Part shown: positions 32,057 through 41,274 of the stretch, in pieces
Position numbering within the stretch: position 1 is the stretch's first letter
Layout of the letters: each line of letters opens with the position of its first letter
Assembly: GCA_030614915.1 (NCBI GenBank)
Contig: JAUXAG010000013.1
Coordinates: 1 to 63,357 of the forward strand
Length of the DNA stretch: 63,357 nt
Reading direction: 5' to 3'
DNA from: Actinomycetes bacterium
GTDB taxonomy: Bacteria > Planctomycetota > Phycisphaerae > JAACET01
The notes under the pieces: generated by a model
Seen by the model: the letters and a program-made list of their open reading frames with translations, nothing else
Databases searched by the model: none
Told to the model about the DNA's origin: nothing
Program-made: the position numbers and the translations under genes

Positions 32057-32917
32057 GTGGCACAAGCAAGTAATGAATTGGCCGAGAGGCGGCCCCCGGC
32101 GGGTATACGCTGGACGCAGCAGTTGGGCCAGGCAGTGATCAACGCGGCGTTGTTTACAGGAGGGATAAGCATTCTGCTGGGGCAGACGCTGAACTGGAGC
32201 CTGCGGAGTCTGGTGGGGCGGAAGGGGAAACTAGCCCGGGCCCGAGTGCTCAAACAGATGGTACGCGTGGGGGTGCGGAGTATCCCCATTGTTTTGCTGA
32301 TTCAATTCTCTATCGGCTTTATTTTGGCCTTGCAGATGGCCCCGGAGCTGGACCGCTGGGGACAGGTGGAACAGGTGGCCAGTATTAATGCGGTGGCGGG
32401 GTTCAGGGAGCTTGGGCCTTTGATGGCGGGGATAGTGCTGGCGGGGTTTGCGGGGGCGTCGATCGCGGCAGAGCTGGGGACGATGGTAACGACGGAAGAG
32501 ATAGAGGCCCTGCAGGTACAGGCGATAAATCCGGTGCGTTTCCTGGTGGTGCCTCGGGTGCTGGCGACGGTGATTATGATGGTATGCCTGACGGTGCTGG
32601 CGGACTTGACGCTGGTGTTCGGAGGTTTCGTAACCGGAGTATTGCAGTTGGATATCAGCGCCTCGCGTTATTATCATGTGACGCTGGAGACTTTGACTAA
32701 TAAGGGTTTTTTGACCGGTTTGATCAAGGGGGGGTTGTTTGGTTTGCTGATCAGCTTGATTGCTTGTTATCAGGGGTTGTCGGTCAAGCCGGCTGAGGGC
32801 TCGGAAGGGGTGGGACGAGCGACGACGGTAACGGTGGTCAGGTCGATTGTGGCTTTGGTGGTGACGGATGGGATATTGACGGCGCTGTTTTACGCGTACG
32901 GATTCTTTGATAAATAA
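32057..32917 (+). CDS. mlaE: MlaE-family ABC transporter permease
   Basis: A 286-residue permease of the MlaE type with five or six membrane helices. Family signatures are GFRELGPLMAGIVLAGFAGASIAAELGTM and EEIEALQVQAINPVRFLVVPR near 125-175. It forms the membrane part of the transporter that moves phospholipids between the two membranes. A GTG start at 32057 lies four bases after the STAS stop. The ATPase and MCE genes follow, so the operon is complete for the inner membrane complex. Confidence 0.93.
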   Translation: MAQASNELAERRPPAGIRWTQQLGQAVINAALFTGGISILLGQTLNWSLRSLVGRKGKLARARVLKQMVRVGVRSIPIVLLIQFSIGFILALQMAPELDRWGQVEQVASINAVAGFRELGPLMAGIVLAGFAGASIAAELGTMVTTEEIEALQVQAINPVRFLVVPRVLATVIMMVCLTVLADLTLVFGGFVTGVLQLDISASRYYHVTLETLTNKGFLTGLIKGGLFGLLISLIACYQGLSVKPAEGSEGVGRATTVTVVRSIVALVVTDGILTALFYAYGFFDK

Positions 32918-32925
32918 GAGCTGAG

Positions 32926-33771
32926 ATGAACGAAGCTGAACCGATTATTAAGGTCGAAAGACTGATCAAGCGTTTTGGGGAGCAGACGGTGCTGAATGGG
33001 ATCGATCTGGAGGTATACCCCGGCGAGACCATGGTGATCATGGGCGGTTCGGGGTGCGGCAAAAGCACGCTGCTGCGGATAATGATCGGTTCAATCAAAC
33101 CGACGGCGGGAAAGGTGATGGTGCTGGGTGAGAACCTGGCGGAGCTGAACGAAAGGCTGCTGGATGAGCTGCGCAAGCGAATCGGGATACTGTTCCAATC
33201 GGGGGCCCTGTTCAACAGCATGACCGTGGGGGAGAATGTGGCTTTGCCGCTGCGCGAACATACGAAACTGCATCCGGACGTGATTGATCTGCAGGTTACG
33301 ATCAAGCTGAACCAGGTGTCGCTGCTTCATGCCCGCCAGAAGATGCCGGCCCAGATATCTGGGGGGATGAAGAAGCGGGCGGGTCTGGCCAGGGCCTTGG
33401 CAATGGACCCGCAGATACTGTTCTACGACGAGCCCAGTGCGGGTCTGGACCCGGTAACCTCAAGTCAAATTGACGAATTGATTATAAAGCTGTCCAAAGG
33501 GCTGGGGGTGACCTCGGTGGTGGTTACGCACGAGATGGATTCGGCCTTTCGAATAGCCGATCGTATATGTATGCTCAATCGTGGCAAAGTGCTGAAGGTG
33601 GGCAAGCGAGAGGAGTTCGAGGCCCTGCGGGATGCTGAAAACGGCCAGGGCTTCGGCGAGGATGAACTGCTGATGCGGCAGTTTCTTCGAGGCGAAGCTG
33701 AGGGTCCGATAAGCAGCGAAGAAGATAAAGGCGGATTTTTCCAAGAGCTGGGGATATTCTCTCTGCGGTGA
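32926..33771 (+). CDS. mlaF: MlaF-family ABC transporter ATP-binding protein
   Basis: A 281-residue ATPase with Walker A GGSGCGKSTLL near 38, the Q-loop GILFQSGALFNSMTVGENV, the signature ISGGMKKRAGLARAL near 143, Walker B ILFYDEPSAGLDPV and the H-loop VVTHEMDS. The sequence between Q-loop and signature is of the MlaF/Mkl type. It pairs with MlaE. The C-terminal 45 residues, acidic and Gly-rich, exceed the E. coli protein. The nine-base gap to mlaE suggests coupling. Confidence 0.93.
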   Translation: MNEAEPIIKVERLIKRFGEQTVLNGIDLEVYPGETMVIMGGSGCGKSTLLRIMIGSIKPTAGKVMVLGENLAELNERLLDELRKRIGILFQSGALFNSMTVGENVALPLREHTKLHPDVIDLQVTIKLNQVSLLHARQKMPAQISGGMKKRAGLARALAMDPQILFYDEPSAGLDPVTSSQIDELIIKLSKGLGVTSVVVTHEMDSAFRIADRICMLNRGKVLKVGKREEFEALRDAENGQGFGEDELLMRQFLRGEAEGPISSEEDKGGFFQELGIFSLR

Positions 33772-33774
33772 GAT

Positions 33775-33865
33775 TAGAGCCCGGAGGTGTGAGTAATCAA
33801 GCCTCCCTTCGGGTCTGAGCCTCAGGGTCGAAGACAAGTCTCACGCCTCAAGCCTGAGTAATGGG
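33775..33865. repeat. Intergenic repeat between mlaF and mlaD
   Basis: Words such as AAGCCTCCCTTCGG, TCTGAGCCTCAGGG and CTCACGCCTCAAGCCTGAG belong to the GGCTTGAGG-type module seen at 6538, 17102 and 47886. It separates mlaD from the otherwise tightly packed operon. Confidence 0.5.
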
Positions 33866-33874
33866 AGCAGGACG

Positions 33875-34867
33875 GTGAACAAAGATCAGGCAAATGAACT
33901 GAAGGTGGGGATTGTGGTGCTTCTCTGCCTGGGTCTGGGTCTGGGTGTAGCCCTGAGACTATCGAACTGGCAGCAGTGGCTGGAGCCGAAGAACACACTG
34001 ACCTTCAAGGTTCCGTACCAGGCGGGGATGGGGGGGATCAAGGCGGGCTGGCCGGTGACCATCGGGGGGGTGGCGGTGGGCAGTGTACGAGAAATCTCGT
34101 CGGTGCGTGGGCCGATCGACGAGCGGGATACAGCGGAGGAGCCGGCTTTAGAGGCTGAGGAATCGCAGACGATAGCCGAACAAGAGACGCAAAGCCCAGC
34201 CCAAGGGTCTGAAGATATTACTAAGGTAACGACCTATTCCTACTTCAAGTTCACGGTGCCGAGTAAATATGAGCTGTACGAAGACTGTGAGCTTACGCCG
34301 GCTAGCCAATTGATCGGCGGGGCTGGGGAGCTGATGATCACCAACTTCGGCAGCAAAGGCAAGCTGCTGCAAGACGGCGACGAAGTATTCCGCAAGAGCC
34401 TAGGTGGAAGCAGCATTGCCGCGGTAATGGATACTGTTCAGGCGGCGATGGCCAACGTTCATAAGATTACAGAAGATTTTAAGGATGTTTCGGCCAAGGC
34501 TCGCACGACCATTAACCAGGCCAAACCAGATTTGGAAAGGACATTCGCCAACGTGCGGGCGGCTTCGGAGGAGATGAAACTGGGAATGCGGGAGATTCGC
34601 TGGAATCCCTGGCGGCTGTTGCATAATCCCAGTAACAGGGAACTGCGGACGCAGAACTTGTTGACATCGGCGAGGGCTTTCAGCAGCGGAGCCAGCGACG
34701 TCGTTGCAGCAGTGGATAAGCTGGAAGGAATGCTAGAAGCTCGTAAGGGTAGCCCGGCTGGCAAGGATGAAGAATTGATACAAGCAGTTGAAGAGCTTAC
34801 GGCAACAATGGATAAGTTCAGCGTGGCAGCAGAGACGTTCTTCAAACGGCTGGGGAAAGGGAAGTGA
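33875..34867 (+). CDS. mlaD: MCE-domain protein of the Mla transporter (MlaD-like)
   Basis: A 330-residue protein with one N-terminal membrane helix (about 12-30) and an MCE domain (VPYQAGMGGIKAGWPVTIGGVAVGSVREI, later SQLIGGAGELMITNFGSKGKLL). The domain is split by an acidic insert of about 40 residues (80-120). The C-terminal half is helical, with a stretch that could form a coiled coil (210-325), more like Mycobacterium or chloroplast MCE proteins than the short E. coli MlaD. GTG start at 33875 with AGGGAGCAGG ahead. It should form the periplasmic lipid-binding ring. Confidence 0.9.
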   Translation: MNKDQANELKVGIVVLLCLGLGLGVALRLSNWQQWLEPKNTLTFKVPYQAGMGGIKAGWPVTIGGVAVGSVREISSVRGPIDERDTAEEPALEAEESQTIAEQETQSPAQGSEDITKVTTYSYFKFTVPSKYELYEDCELTPASQLIGGAGELMITNFGSKGKLLQDGDEVFRKSLGGSSIAAVMDTVQAAMANVHKITEDFKDVSAKARTTINQAKPDLERTFANVRAASEEMKLGMREIRWNPWRLLHNPSNRELRTQNLLTSARAFSSGASDVVAAVDKLEGMLEARKGSPAGKDEELIQAVEELTATMDKFSVAAETFFKRLGKGK

Positions 34868-34922
34868 GAAGAATAGCAAATATCAAAAATCAAATAGCAA
34901 AATTACATAGTACAATTCAAAC

Positions 34923-35450
34923 TTAGATTTTCAGTTCCTGTGGGTAATTGCTTTCCATCAACAACAAGCGGTGTTTGAGGGGTGGTCCGGCGGGGGCGGA
35001 GAAACCGCCGAGGGCGCCGGTGCGGGTTAGTACACGGTGGCAGGGGATAATCAGCGGTAGAGGATTGCGGGCCAGGACTGAGCCGACGGCTCGGGCGGCG
35101 TTGGGTGCGCCGATGCGTTTAGCTAATTGGCCATAGGTTATGGTTCGGCCATAGGGCAGGCGAGCCAAGGCGGTGAGGACTTTGCGGGCGAAAGGACTGA
35201 GTGGGCTCAGATCGAGGGGGGCGGTGAAACGCACTTTGCGGCCTAAAGAATAGTCGGCCAATTGTGCAGCAGTGGCTTTGAGCAATCGGACAGTTGTAGG
35301 TGGAGCTTTAGAAATAGCTAACAAGTTGAGAGTAGCTGGCGGCTTGGATTTGGGCCAACAGATGCGGCGCAGGCCTTGAGTTGAAGCAATCAGGCGGAAA
35401 CGTCCAATGGCTGTGGGAGCAGATAGGGTAAAGAACTTTTGGGAATCCAT
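34923..35450 (-). CDS. ogt: Methylated-DNA--protein-cysteine methyltransferase
   Basis: A 175-residue suicide repair protein that takes the methyl group from O6-methylguanine. The helix-turn-helix region FARKVLTALARLPYGRTITYGQLAKRIG is followed by ARAVGSVLARNPLPLIIPCHRVL, with the acceptor Cys in PCHR at about 137. The N-terminal domain is short. The ATG at 35450 is preferred; a TTG six bases upstream is open. An AT-rich repeat tract at 34868-34922 lies directly past its stop. It is transcribed opposite to the surrounding envelope genes. Confidence 0.93.
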   Translation of the reverse strand: MDSQKFFTLSAPTAIGRFRLIASTQGLRRICWPKSKPPATLNLLAISKAPPTTVRLLKATAAQLADYSLGRKVRFTAPLDLSPLSPFARKVLTALARLPYGRTITYGQLAKRIGAPNAARAVGSVLARNPLPLIIPCHRVLTRTGALGGFSAPAGPPLKHRLLLMESNYPQELKI

Positions 35451-35519
35451 TAGCAACAGGGATTATACTCAGTTAGACGGCATCAGTCATCGGTAAGGGC
35501 AAAGACGGCAAGATGGGGA

Positions 35520-35548
35520 TTGACAAGGGGGGTTGAATCCATAATTAT
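35520..35548 (+). promoter_or_regulatory. Promoter upstream of the lptD-like gene
   Basis: TTGACA at 35520-35525 is the consensus -35. AATTAT at 35543-35548 stands exactly 17 bases later. The gene starts at 35605 after a leader of about 50 bases. Confidence 0.5.
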
Positions 35549-35604
35549 AGGCTGCAGTTGGTGTTGTTTTCGGAGAGGCTTGGGCCCAGGAAGGGCGTGC
35601 GCAG

Positions 35605-38472
35605 TTGCTCAAGAAAATACCCTTGTCATTATGCGGTTGCCTGCTTGTCCTGGCTTGGTTGGCAATGGCTGACGGTGCCCAAGCCCAAGCAGAACAGGAA
35701 GTTACGCCTGAGAAACCCCAGAAGCAAACAGCAGGACTGTCGCTGAGTGGTGACGCACTGGCGATATGGCCCGAGCCTGACGGGACTCAACTGCTGGTCT
35801 ATAAGGGCAACTTCTCGGCCCGGGGGCCGGAACAATCCCTCAGCAGCGACAGGGCGGTAATCTGGCTAAAACAAGTCCGTAAGGAAGGGCAAATCCACAG
35901 CAGCCTCCGGCTGTACCTGGAAGGGAAGGTCAAGATCAGCGAGTCCAGCGGGGCGGTGACCACAGACGAAGTTCTACTGAGCCGACTGGAAGTGGCGGGG
36001 CCGCTGGCAATCGAAGCGGTCCAGCGGACAGACGAGCCGCAGCGAGATGATCCGCTGTACCAACGGGCGGTCGAGGCCCTGCAGGAATCGAGCATAGCAG
36101 AACCAATCGGGGAAGGAATTACAGAGCAGACCGAGCCGGACAGAGTCAAAGAGGGCGAAATTGTCAGAGTCGGGCCGGTAAAACTCCCTCGAGGCCCGGT
36201 GTTCATGCGGGGCTCGGCAGCAACGGTGCAAAAGGGCAATGAGTTTATCATCACCCTGGTAGCTGACGAACGAGGGCAAGTATATGTTTCGCAGGCAGCG
36301 ACCAAAAGTAAACTGCTGCTGGAGATGCAGGCGGATGCAGCGGTAGTTTTTCGAGATCTCGATAGTCCAGAAGAAGAGGGGCAAACAGGCGGGACCTTTA
36401 CGGGGGTGTACCTGGAAGGGCACGTGCTGGTAAGGCAAGCTGAACGGACCATCCGGGCCCAGAGGGTGTACTATGATCTTCGGCGTGAACGAGCATTAAT
36501 CCTGGACGGTGTGTTGCGGACGATAGAGAGGCAACGGAGAGTGCCGCTTTACTTGCGGGCTAGGGAGATTCGGCAGTTGTCGGAAGAAGAATTCCTGGCT
36601 AAGAAGGGGACGCTAACCAGTAGTGATTTCGAACGTCCAGATTATCACCTGGCTGCGAGCAAGGTGCTGCTGCACCAGGGCAGGAAAGTAGATAAGCAGG
36701 GCAGAGAGATCGGGAAAGAACGGCTGCACGTGAGGGCTGACAACATAACCATAAATATAGGGTCGGTGCCGGTTTTCTGGTGGCCTCGATTCGTTGGAGA
36801 TTTCGAGCGGGGGGAACTGCCAATACAATCGGCGAAGTTTGGAGAGAGCGAGAGCGACGGTTTGACGGTGGAGACGGACTGGTGGTTGTTCCGGCTACTG
36901 GGATTGGAAACGCCGGAGAACGTCAGAGCCATTCTGGGATTGGACTACATGAGCAAGCGGGGCCCGGCGGTCCGCTATGAGATAGATTACATACGGGATA
37001 AGTATGAAGGTTACGCCCGGGGTTATCTGATTGACGACCACGGGCAGGACCAGCTGAGCCGGTCCCGTGAGGATATCGAACCTCTCACTAATCTGCGTGG
37101 GCGGGCGTTAGTGCGGCACCGACACTATCTTCCGCAAGACTGGGAGATGCAACTGGAGGCCAGTTATATCTCGGATTTGAATTGGCTGGAACAGTACGAA
37201 GAGAGAGAGTTCGATACGGGTAAAGACCAGGAAACAGCCCTATACCTGAAAAAACAACGCCAAAACTGGGCGTTCAGCATGCTGGCTAACACCAGATTGA
37301 TGGATTTTATCAGCTTGACCGAGCATTTGCCGGAGGGCCGATTTGTACTAATCGGCGAGCCGTTGGGGAACATAGCCAGCGGCTTTTTGGACGTGCGTGG
37401 CGGAGTTGTGCGGCTGCGGGCGAATAATACCTTCGGCCCGCCGGTGCCGCTGGACTCGTCGAGTGTGCTGCGGGGCGATGCCCGGGCCCAAGTAGACCTG
37501 CCACTGCAGCTGGGGAGGGTAAAGGTGGTTCCATATGTTTCGGCGAGGGGGACGGCCTGGGATGATTCGCCCATGGGTGGTGGGGAGGGGCGCTACTTTT
37601 TTACGGCAGGTGTGCGGGGCGGGACGCAATTCTGGCGGGTGTACGACAAAGCAGAATCGCGGATACTGGACTTGCATCAACTGCGGCACATCATTCAGCC
37701 TCAGGTACACGTTTTCGGTTCAGCGACCAACCAAGACCACGGCGAACTGGGTGGGGGGCTTTGGCCCTTCGACCAGGAGGTAGAAGGACTGCATGATTTT
37801 GCGGCAGTGAGCGTAGCTTTGTTGCAGACGTTGCAGACCAAGCGAGGACGGCCCGAGGCCCGGCGGTCGGTGGACTGGCTGAACCTTGACGTGCGGACGA
37901 CCTTTTTCAATCGACATGATCCGCTATTTGCGGGGACGGACTTTTCAGACTCGGTCTGGCCGACAAATATGGCCCGAGCAGTGCCCCGAGGCAGATGGTT
38001 CGACTATCGGCCGGAAAACAGCGTTCCGCGAGATAACGTTCAGGCGGATCTGTCGCTGCGGCTGTCGGACACGACGCTGGTGTTTGCTGATGCGACCTAC
38101 GGGATGATGCCCCAGGGCATGGATCGGGTCAATGTGGGGCTGGCAGTAACGCGTTCGCCACGGCTGAGCTACTTTGTGGCAGACCGCTTCGACCGCGGGT
38201 TGGATATGCAGGTGTTCACGGCGGGGGCAACGTATAGGATTAATGAGAAATATACGCTGTCGGGGGCTCACCAGTTGGATCTCGACAACGGCGACGAATT
38301 GGCTACGAGTATATCGCTGGTCAGGAAGTTTCCGCGTTGGTACATGGCCCTGACAGTGGATATCGACCAGGGACGGGATAACAGCGCAATCACGTTGACT
38401 GTCTGGCCAGAAGGTGCACCAGAGGTGAAGGTAGGCGCCAGGGCGGTAGGGGGGGTTGTAAGTCGAAGGTGA
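35605..38472 (+). CDS. lptD: LptD-like outer membrane assembly protein
   Basis: A 955-residue protein with a signal peptide (about 1-28, ending AQA), a periplasmic OstA-type part (about 50-330, for example GRKVDKQGREIGKERLHVRADNI) and a long beta-barrel region with alternating aromatic strands to the C-terminus. It is larger than typical LptD but has the same layout. LptD inserts lipopolysaccharide into the outer leaflet. The reading frame begins at a TTG with GGAAGG upstream. No lptE is seen. The acyltransferase gene next to it supports a lipid A role. Sequence similarity was judged by eye only. Confidence 0.75.
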   Translation: MLKKIPLSLCGCLLVLAWLAMADGAQAQAEQEVTPEKPQKQTAGLSLSGDALAIWPEPDGTQLLVYKGNFSARGPEQSLSSDRAVIWLKQVRKEGQIHSSLRLYLEGKVKISESSGAVTTDEVLLSRLEVAGPLAIEAVQRTDEPQRDDPLYQRAVEALQESSIAEPIGEGITEQTEPDRVKEGEIVRVGPVKLPRGPVFMRGSAATVQKGNEFIITLVADERGQVYVSQAATKSKLLLEMQADAAVVFRDLDSPEEEGQTGGTFTGVYLEGHVLVRQAERTIRAQRVYYDLRRERALILDGVLRTIERQRRVPLYLRAREIRQLSEEEFLAKKGTLTSSDFERPDYHLAASKVLLHQGRKVDKQGREIGKERLHVRADNITINIGSVPVFWWPRFVGDFERGELPIQSAKFGESESDGLTVETDWWLFRLLGLETPENVRAILGLDYMSKRGPAVRYEIDYIRDKYEGYARGYLIDDHGQDQLSRSREDIEPLTNLRGRALVRHRHYLPQDWEMQLEASYISDLNWLEQYEEREFDTGKDQETALYLKKQRQNWAFSMLANTRLMDFISLTEHLPEGRFVLIGEPLGNIASGFLDVRGGVVRLRANNTFGPPVPLDSSSVLRGDARAQVDLPLQLGRVKVVPYVSARGTAWDDSPMGGGEGRYFFTAGVRGGTQFWRVYDKAESRILDLHQLRHIIQPQVHVFGSATNQDHGELGGGLWPFDQEVEGLHDFAAVSVALLQTLQTKRGRPEARRSVDWLNLDVRTTFFNRHDPLFAGTDFSDSVWPTNMARAVPRGRWFDYRPENSVPRDNVQADLSLRLSDTTLVFADATYGMMPQGMDRVNVGLAVTRSPRLSYFVADRFDRGLDMQVFTAGATYRINEKYTLSGAHQLDLDNGDELATSISLVRKFPRWYMALTVDIDQGRDNSAITLTVWPEGAPEVKVGARAVGGVVSRR

Positions 38473-38576
38473 TTGCGGGTTTAAGACAACTAGCCACAGA
38501 TTTCACAGATCACGCAGATAGAGAAAAGAAAAACCACAAGCCACTGGGACCGATAGCGGGGATTAGTTTGTCTTTT

Positions 38577-39509
38577 TCAAAGGGCGATGGGCTTTGGGGT
38601 GCTTGGGGGCCGGGTTTTCCAGCGGCGGTGGACCCAGAGATACTGCTCGGGGTGGCGACGAGCGACCCGCTCGATGGCCTTGGTATAAGTGGCCGTAATC
38701 CACCGGACTGCGTCGTCACGATCTCGCCACTGATGGGGGTAGATGATCTGCTCAACACTGAATTCGTATTTGAAGGCGTCGCCCAGACGAGTAGCGGCAG
38801 TGACCACAACAGGAGCATCAAAGGAGCGGGCTAACAAAGCGATGCTGCGAAAGGTGGAGGCAGGTCGGCCAAAGAAATCGACAAACAGGCCCCGATCTCC
38901 GGCATTCTGGTCGGCGAGAAAACAGACAATCTGGCCGGCATCGAGAACGTCGCTAACGGCGGAGGTGGCGCCCTTTTTGGTGATGATGCGTTGGCCGGTC
39001 TTCTCCCGCATGCCGAATACGTAGCGATGCAAGTGGGGGTTTGGTAAATGACGGGCTACGGAATAGGAAGTAAAGCCCATAACGGCTAAGACAAAGCTGA
39101 GCAATTCCCAGTTTCCATAGTGTCCGGAGAGCATAATTACGGGTCGGTTCTGGAGGAGCAAGTGCAGGGTTTCGGCCATGTTCTTGAGGCGAATGTAACG
39201 AAAGACGGTATTGATCTTCAGCAATCGCGGGGCATAGACGACCTCGATGATCAACATACCCAGATGGCGGAGACAGTCCCGAGCAGTACGTCTAATCCAG
39301 CGGTCGGGAACGGATGGGCCGTAGATCAAACGCAGATTGTCCAAGGCCCGGTGCTTCCAGCGGGGATAAATGAGATAGGTAATGTCGCCGAGGAGTCGGC
39401 CAACGGCCAAGGCGGCATCAATGGGCAGCATCTGCATGCACATTCCCAGAGTGCGAATGGACAAATAGGTGAGCAAATCGGTGAGCTTGTTTCGAGGTTT
39501 TTCGGCCAT
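38577..39509 (-). CDS. Lipid A biosynthesis acyltransferase (LpxL/HtrB family)
   Basis: A 310-residue membrane-bound acyltransferase with the HX4E active-site motif HYGNWE at 130-135 and conserved LADQNAGDRGLFVDFFGRPAS near 200. The N-terminal helix (about 20-45) anchors it to the inner membrane. Such enzymes add the secondary acyl chains to lipid A. Start ATG at 39509. It converges with the lptD-like gene. No Kdo transferase is nearby, so which acyl chain it adds cannot be told. Confidence 0.9.
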   Translation of the reverse strand: MAEKPRNKLTDLLTYLSIRTLGMCMQMLPIDAALAVGRLLGDITYLIYPRWKHRALDNLRLIYGPSVPDRWIRRTARDCLRHLGMLIIEVVYAPRLLKINTVFRYIRLKNMAETLHLLLQNRPVIMLSGHYGNWELLSFVLAVMGFTSYSVARHLPNPHLHRYVFGMREKTGQRIITKKGATSAVSDVLDAGQIVCFLADQNAGDRGLFVDFFGRPASTFRSIALLARSFDAPVVVTAATRLGDAFKYEFSVEQIIYPHQWRDRDDAVRWITATYTKAIERVARRHPEQYLWVHRRWKTRPPSTPKPIAL

Positions 39510-39656
39510 GCTGGGATATATCAGAGCTAGAAATCAGTAGCGACCAGTAGATACAGACAACCGCCCTAAGGGTAAGGGGCAGACATAGAGCTTGTCAAGG
39601 GCAGACGAAAGAACTAAATAACCTCCGGTGAACGCGCGGGATAAATAGGAAAGTCT

Positions 39657-39689
39657 TTGTGATTGACGCGGGGGACAGGAATCTATAAT
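39657..39689 (+). promoter_or_regulatory. Possible promoter of gnd
   Basis: A consensus TATAAT lies at 39684-39689. TTGACG at 39663-39668 stands 15 bases upstream, shorter than ideal. The leader to the ATG at 39762 would be about 65 bases. Confidence 0.35.
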
Positions 39690-39761
39690 TTGGGGCGAAG
39701 GTTCGGCCAACAAGGCCCCGGCGAGGTAGGTGGTCTAGTTAGACATATAACGGAGCAGGTA

Positions 39762-41174
39762 ATGAGCAAGCAGAAGATTGGACTGGTAGGGCTGGCAGTA
39801 ATGGGTGAAAACTTGGCGCTGAACATGGAACGTAACGGCTTTGGGGTGGCAGTGTTCAACCGGACGACGTCCAAGACGGAGAAGTTCGTGGCCGGCCGGG
39901 CCAAAGGCAAGAACATCGTAGGGACCGAGACTATAGAAGAATTCGTGGAGGCCCTGGAAAAGCCGCGAAAGATTATGCTGATGGTCAAGGCCGGGGAGCC
40001 GGTGGACACGATGATCAATAGTATTGTGGGGCACCTGGAAAAGGGAGACCTGCTGATCGACGGAGGCAACAGCTTCTTCAAGGATACCGAACGGCGGGGT
40101 AACGCCCTGGCGGAGAAAGGTATTCTGTATATCGGCACGGGAGTCAGCGGAGGTGAAGAAGGGGCGTTGTATGGTCCGAGCATTATGCCGGGCGGCCAGA
40201 AAGAGGCCTATGAGATGGTGGAGGAGATTCTGACCAAGATTGCAGCCAAGACGGAAGATGGGCCTTGCTGTATGTACATTGGGCCGGGGGGGGCGGGGCA
40301 CTATGTGAAGATGGTACACAACGGCATTGAGTACGGGGATATGCAGTTGATCTGCGAAGCGTACGATATTCTCAAGACGGCCCTGGGGCTGGAGGCGGCC
40401 CAGCTGAGCGCGATTTTTGGCCAGTGGAACAAAGCTGAGCTGGATTCTTATCTGATAGAGATCACCGAAGCGGTGCTGGCCAGGATAGATGACGAGACGG
40501 GCAAACCGCTGGTGGACATAATTCTGGACAAGGCGGGGCAAAAGGGCACGGGCAAATGGACCAGCCAGAGTTCGCTGGATTTGGGAGTACCGACGCCGAC
40601 AATCAATGCCGCGGTAGTTGCCAGGACAATGTCGGCGTACAAGGATGAACGGGTAGCAGCGAGTGAACTGCTGAGCGGCCCGGAGATTAAGTATGAAGGT
40701 GATAAGGCGGAGTTGATTCAAGCGGTGCGTGAGGCCTTGTACGCTTCGAAGATTACATCGTACGCTCAGGGGATGGCCCTGCTGCGAGAGGCCAGCAAGG
40801 AGTATGGGTGGAATCTGCAGTACGGGGCGATCGCCAAGATATGGAAGGGGGGGTGCATAATCCGGGCGAAGTTCCTGGATCTGATCAAACAGGCTTACGA
40901 TCGAAATGCTGATTTGCCGAACCTGCTGGTGGATAAGGAATTCAGCCAATACGTGGCCAGCCGAGGAGATAACTGGCGGATGGTGGTCAAGCTGGCGGTG
41001 GATATGGGTATCCCGGTACCAGCGATGAGTGGGTCATTGGCTTACTTTGACAGCTATCGCCGGGCTCGGGTACCGGCGAATCTGATCCAGGGGCTGCGGG
41101 ATTACTTTGGAGCCCATACCTACGAGAGAGTAGATAGGGACGGCAGCTTCCATACGGAATGGATGGCTTCGTAG
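39762..41174 (+). CDS. gnd: 6-phosphogluconate dehydrogenase, decarboxylating
   Basis: A 470-residue enzyme of the pentose phosphate pathway that oxidises 6-phosphogluconate to ribulose 5-phosphate with NADP. The dinucleotide loop GLAVMGENL is near residue 8, the substrate segment [21 protein letters not shown] near 127, [16 protein letters not shown] near 185 and the C-terminal SAGDLHSFD-type tail is replaced by [17 protein letters not shown]. The ATG has GGAG upstream; an earlier TTG would add 33 residues without support. Length is standard. Confidence 0.96.
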   Translation: MSKQKIGLVGLAVMGENLALNMERNGFGVAVFNRTTSKTEKFVAGRAKGKNIVGTETIEEFVEALEKPRKIMLMVKAGEPVDTMINSIVGHLEKGDLLIDGGNSFFKDTERRGNALAEKGILYIGTGVSGGEEGALYGPSIMPGGQKEAYEMVEEILTKIAAKTEDGPCCMYIGPGGAGHYVKMVHNGIEYGDMQLICEAYDILKTALGLEAAQLSAIFGQWNKAELDSYLIEITEAVLARIDDETGKPLVDIILDKAGQKGTGKWTSQSSLDLGVPTPTINAAVVARTMSAYKDERVAASELLSGPEIKYEGDKAELIQAVREALYASKITSYAQGMALLREASKEYGWNLQYGAIAKIWKGGCIIRAKFLDLIKQAYDRNADLPNLLVDKEFSQYVASRGDNWRMVVKLAVDMGIPVPAMSGSLAYFDSYRRARVPANLIQGLRDYFGAHTYERVDRDGSFHTEWMAS

Positions 41175-41274
41175 AGGTATTAGGGCCGGTAGTTGCCTGT
41201 GCTATCGATATTCTCGCAGAGCTACTCTGGGAATTGCGTGGACTATAGCTGAGCCCCGGCCAGCACTGCCATAA

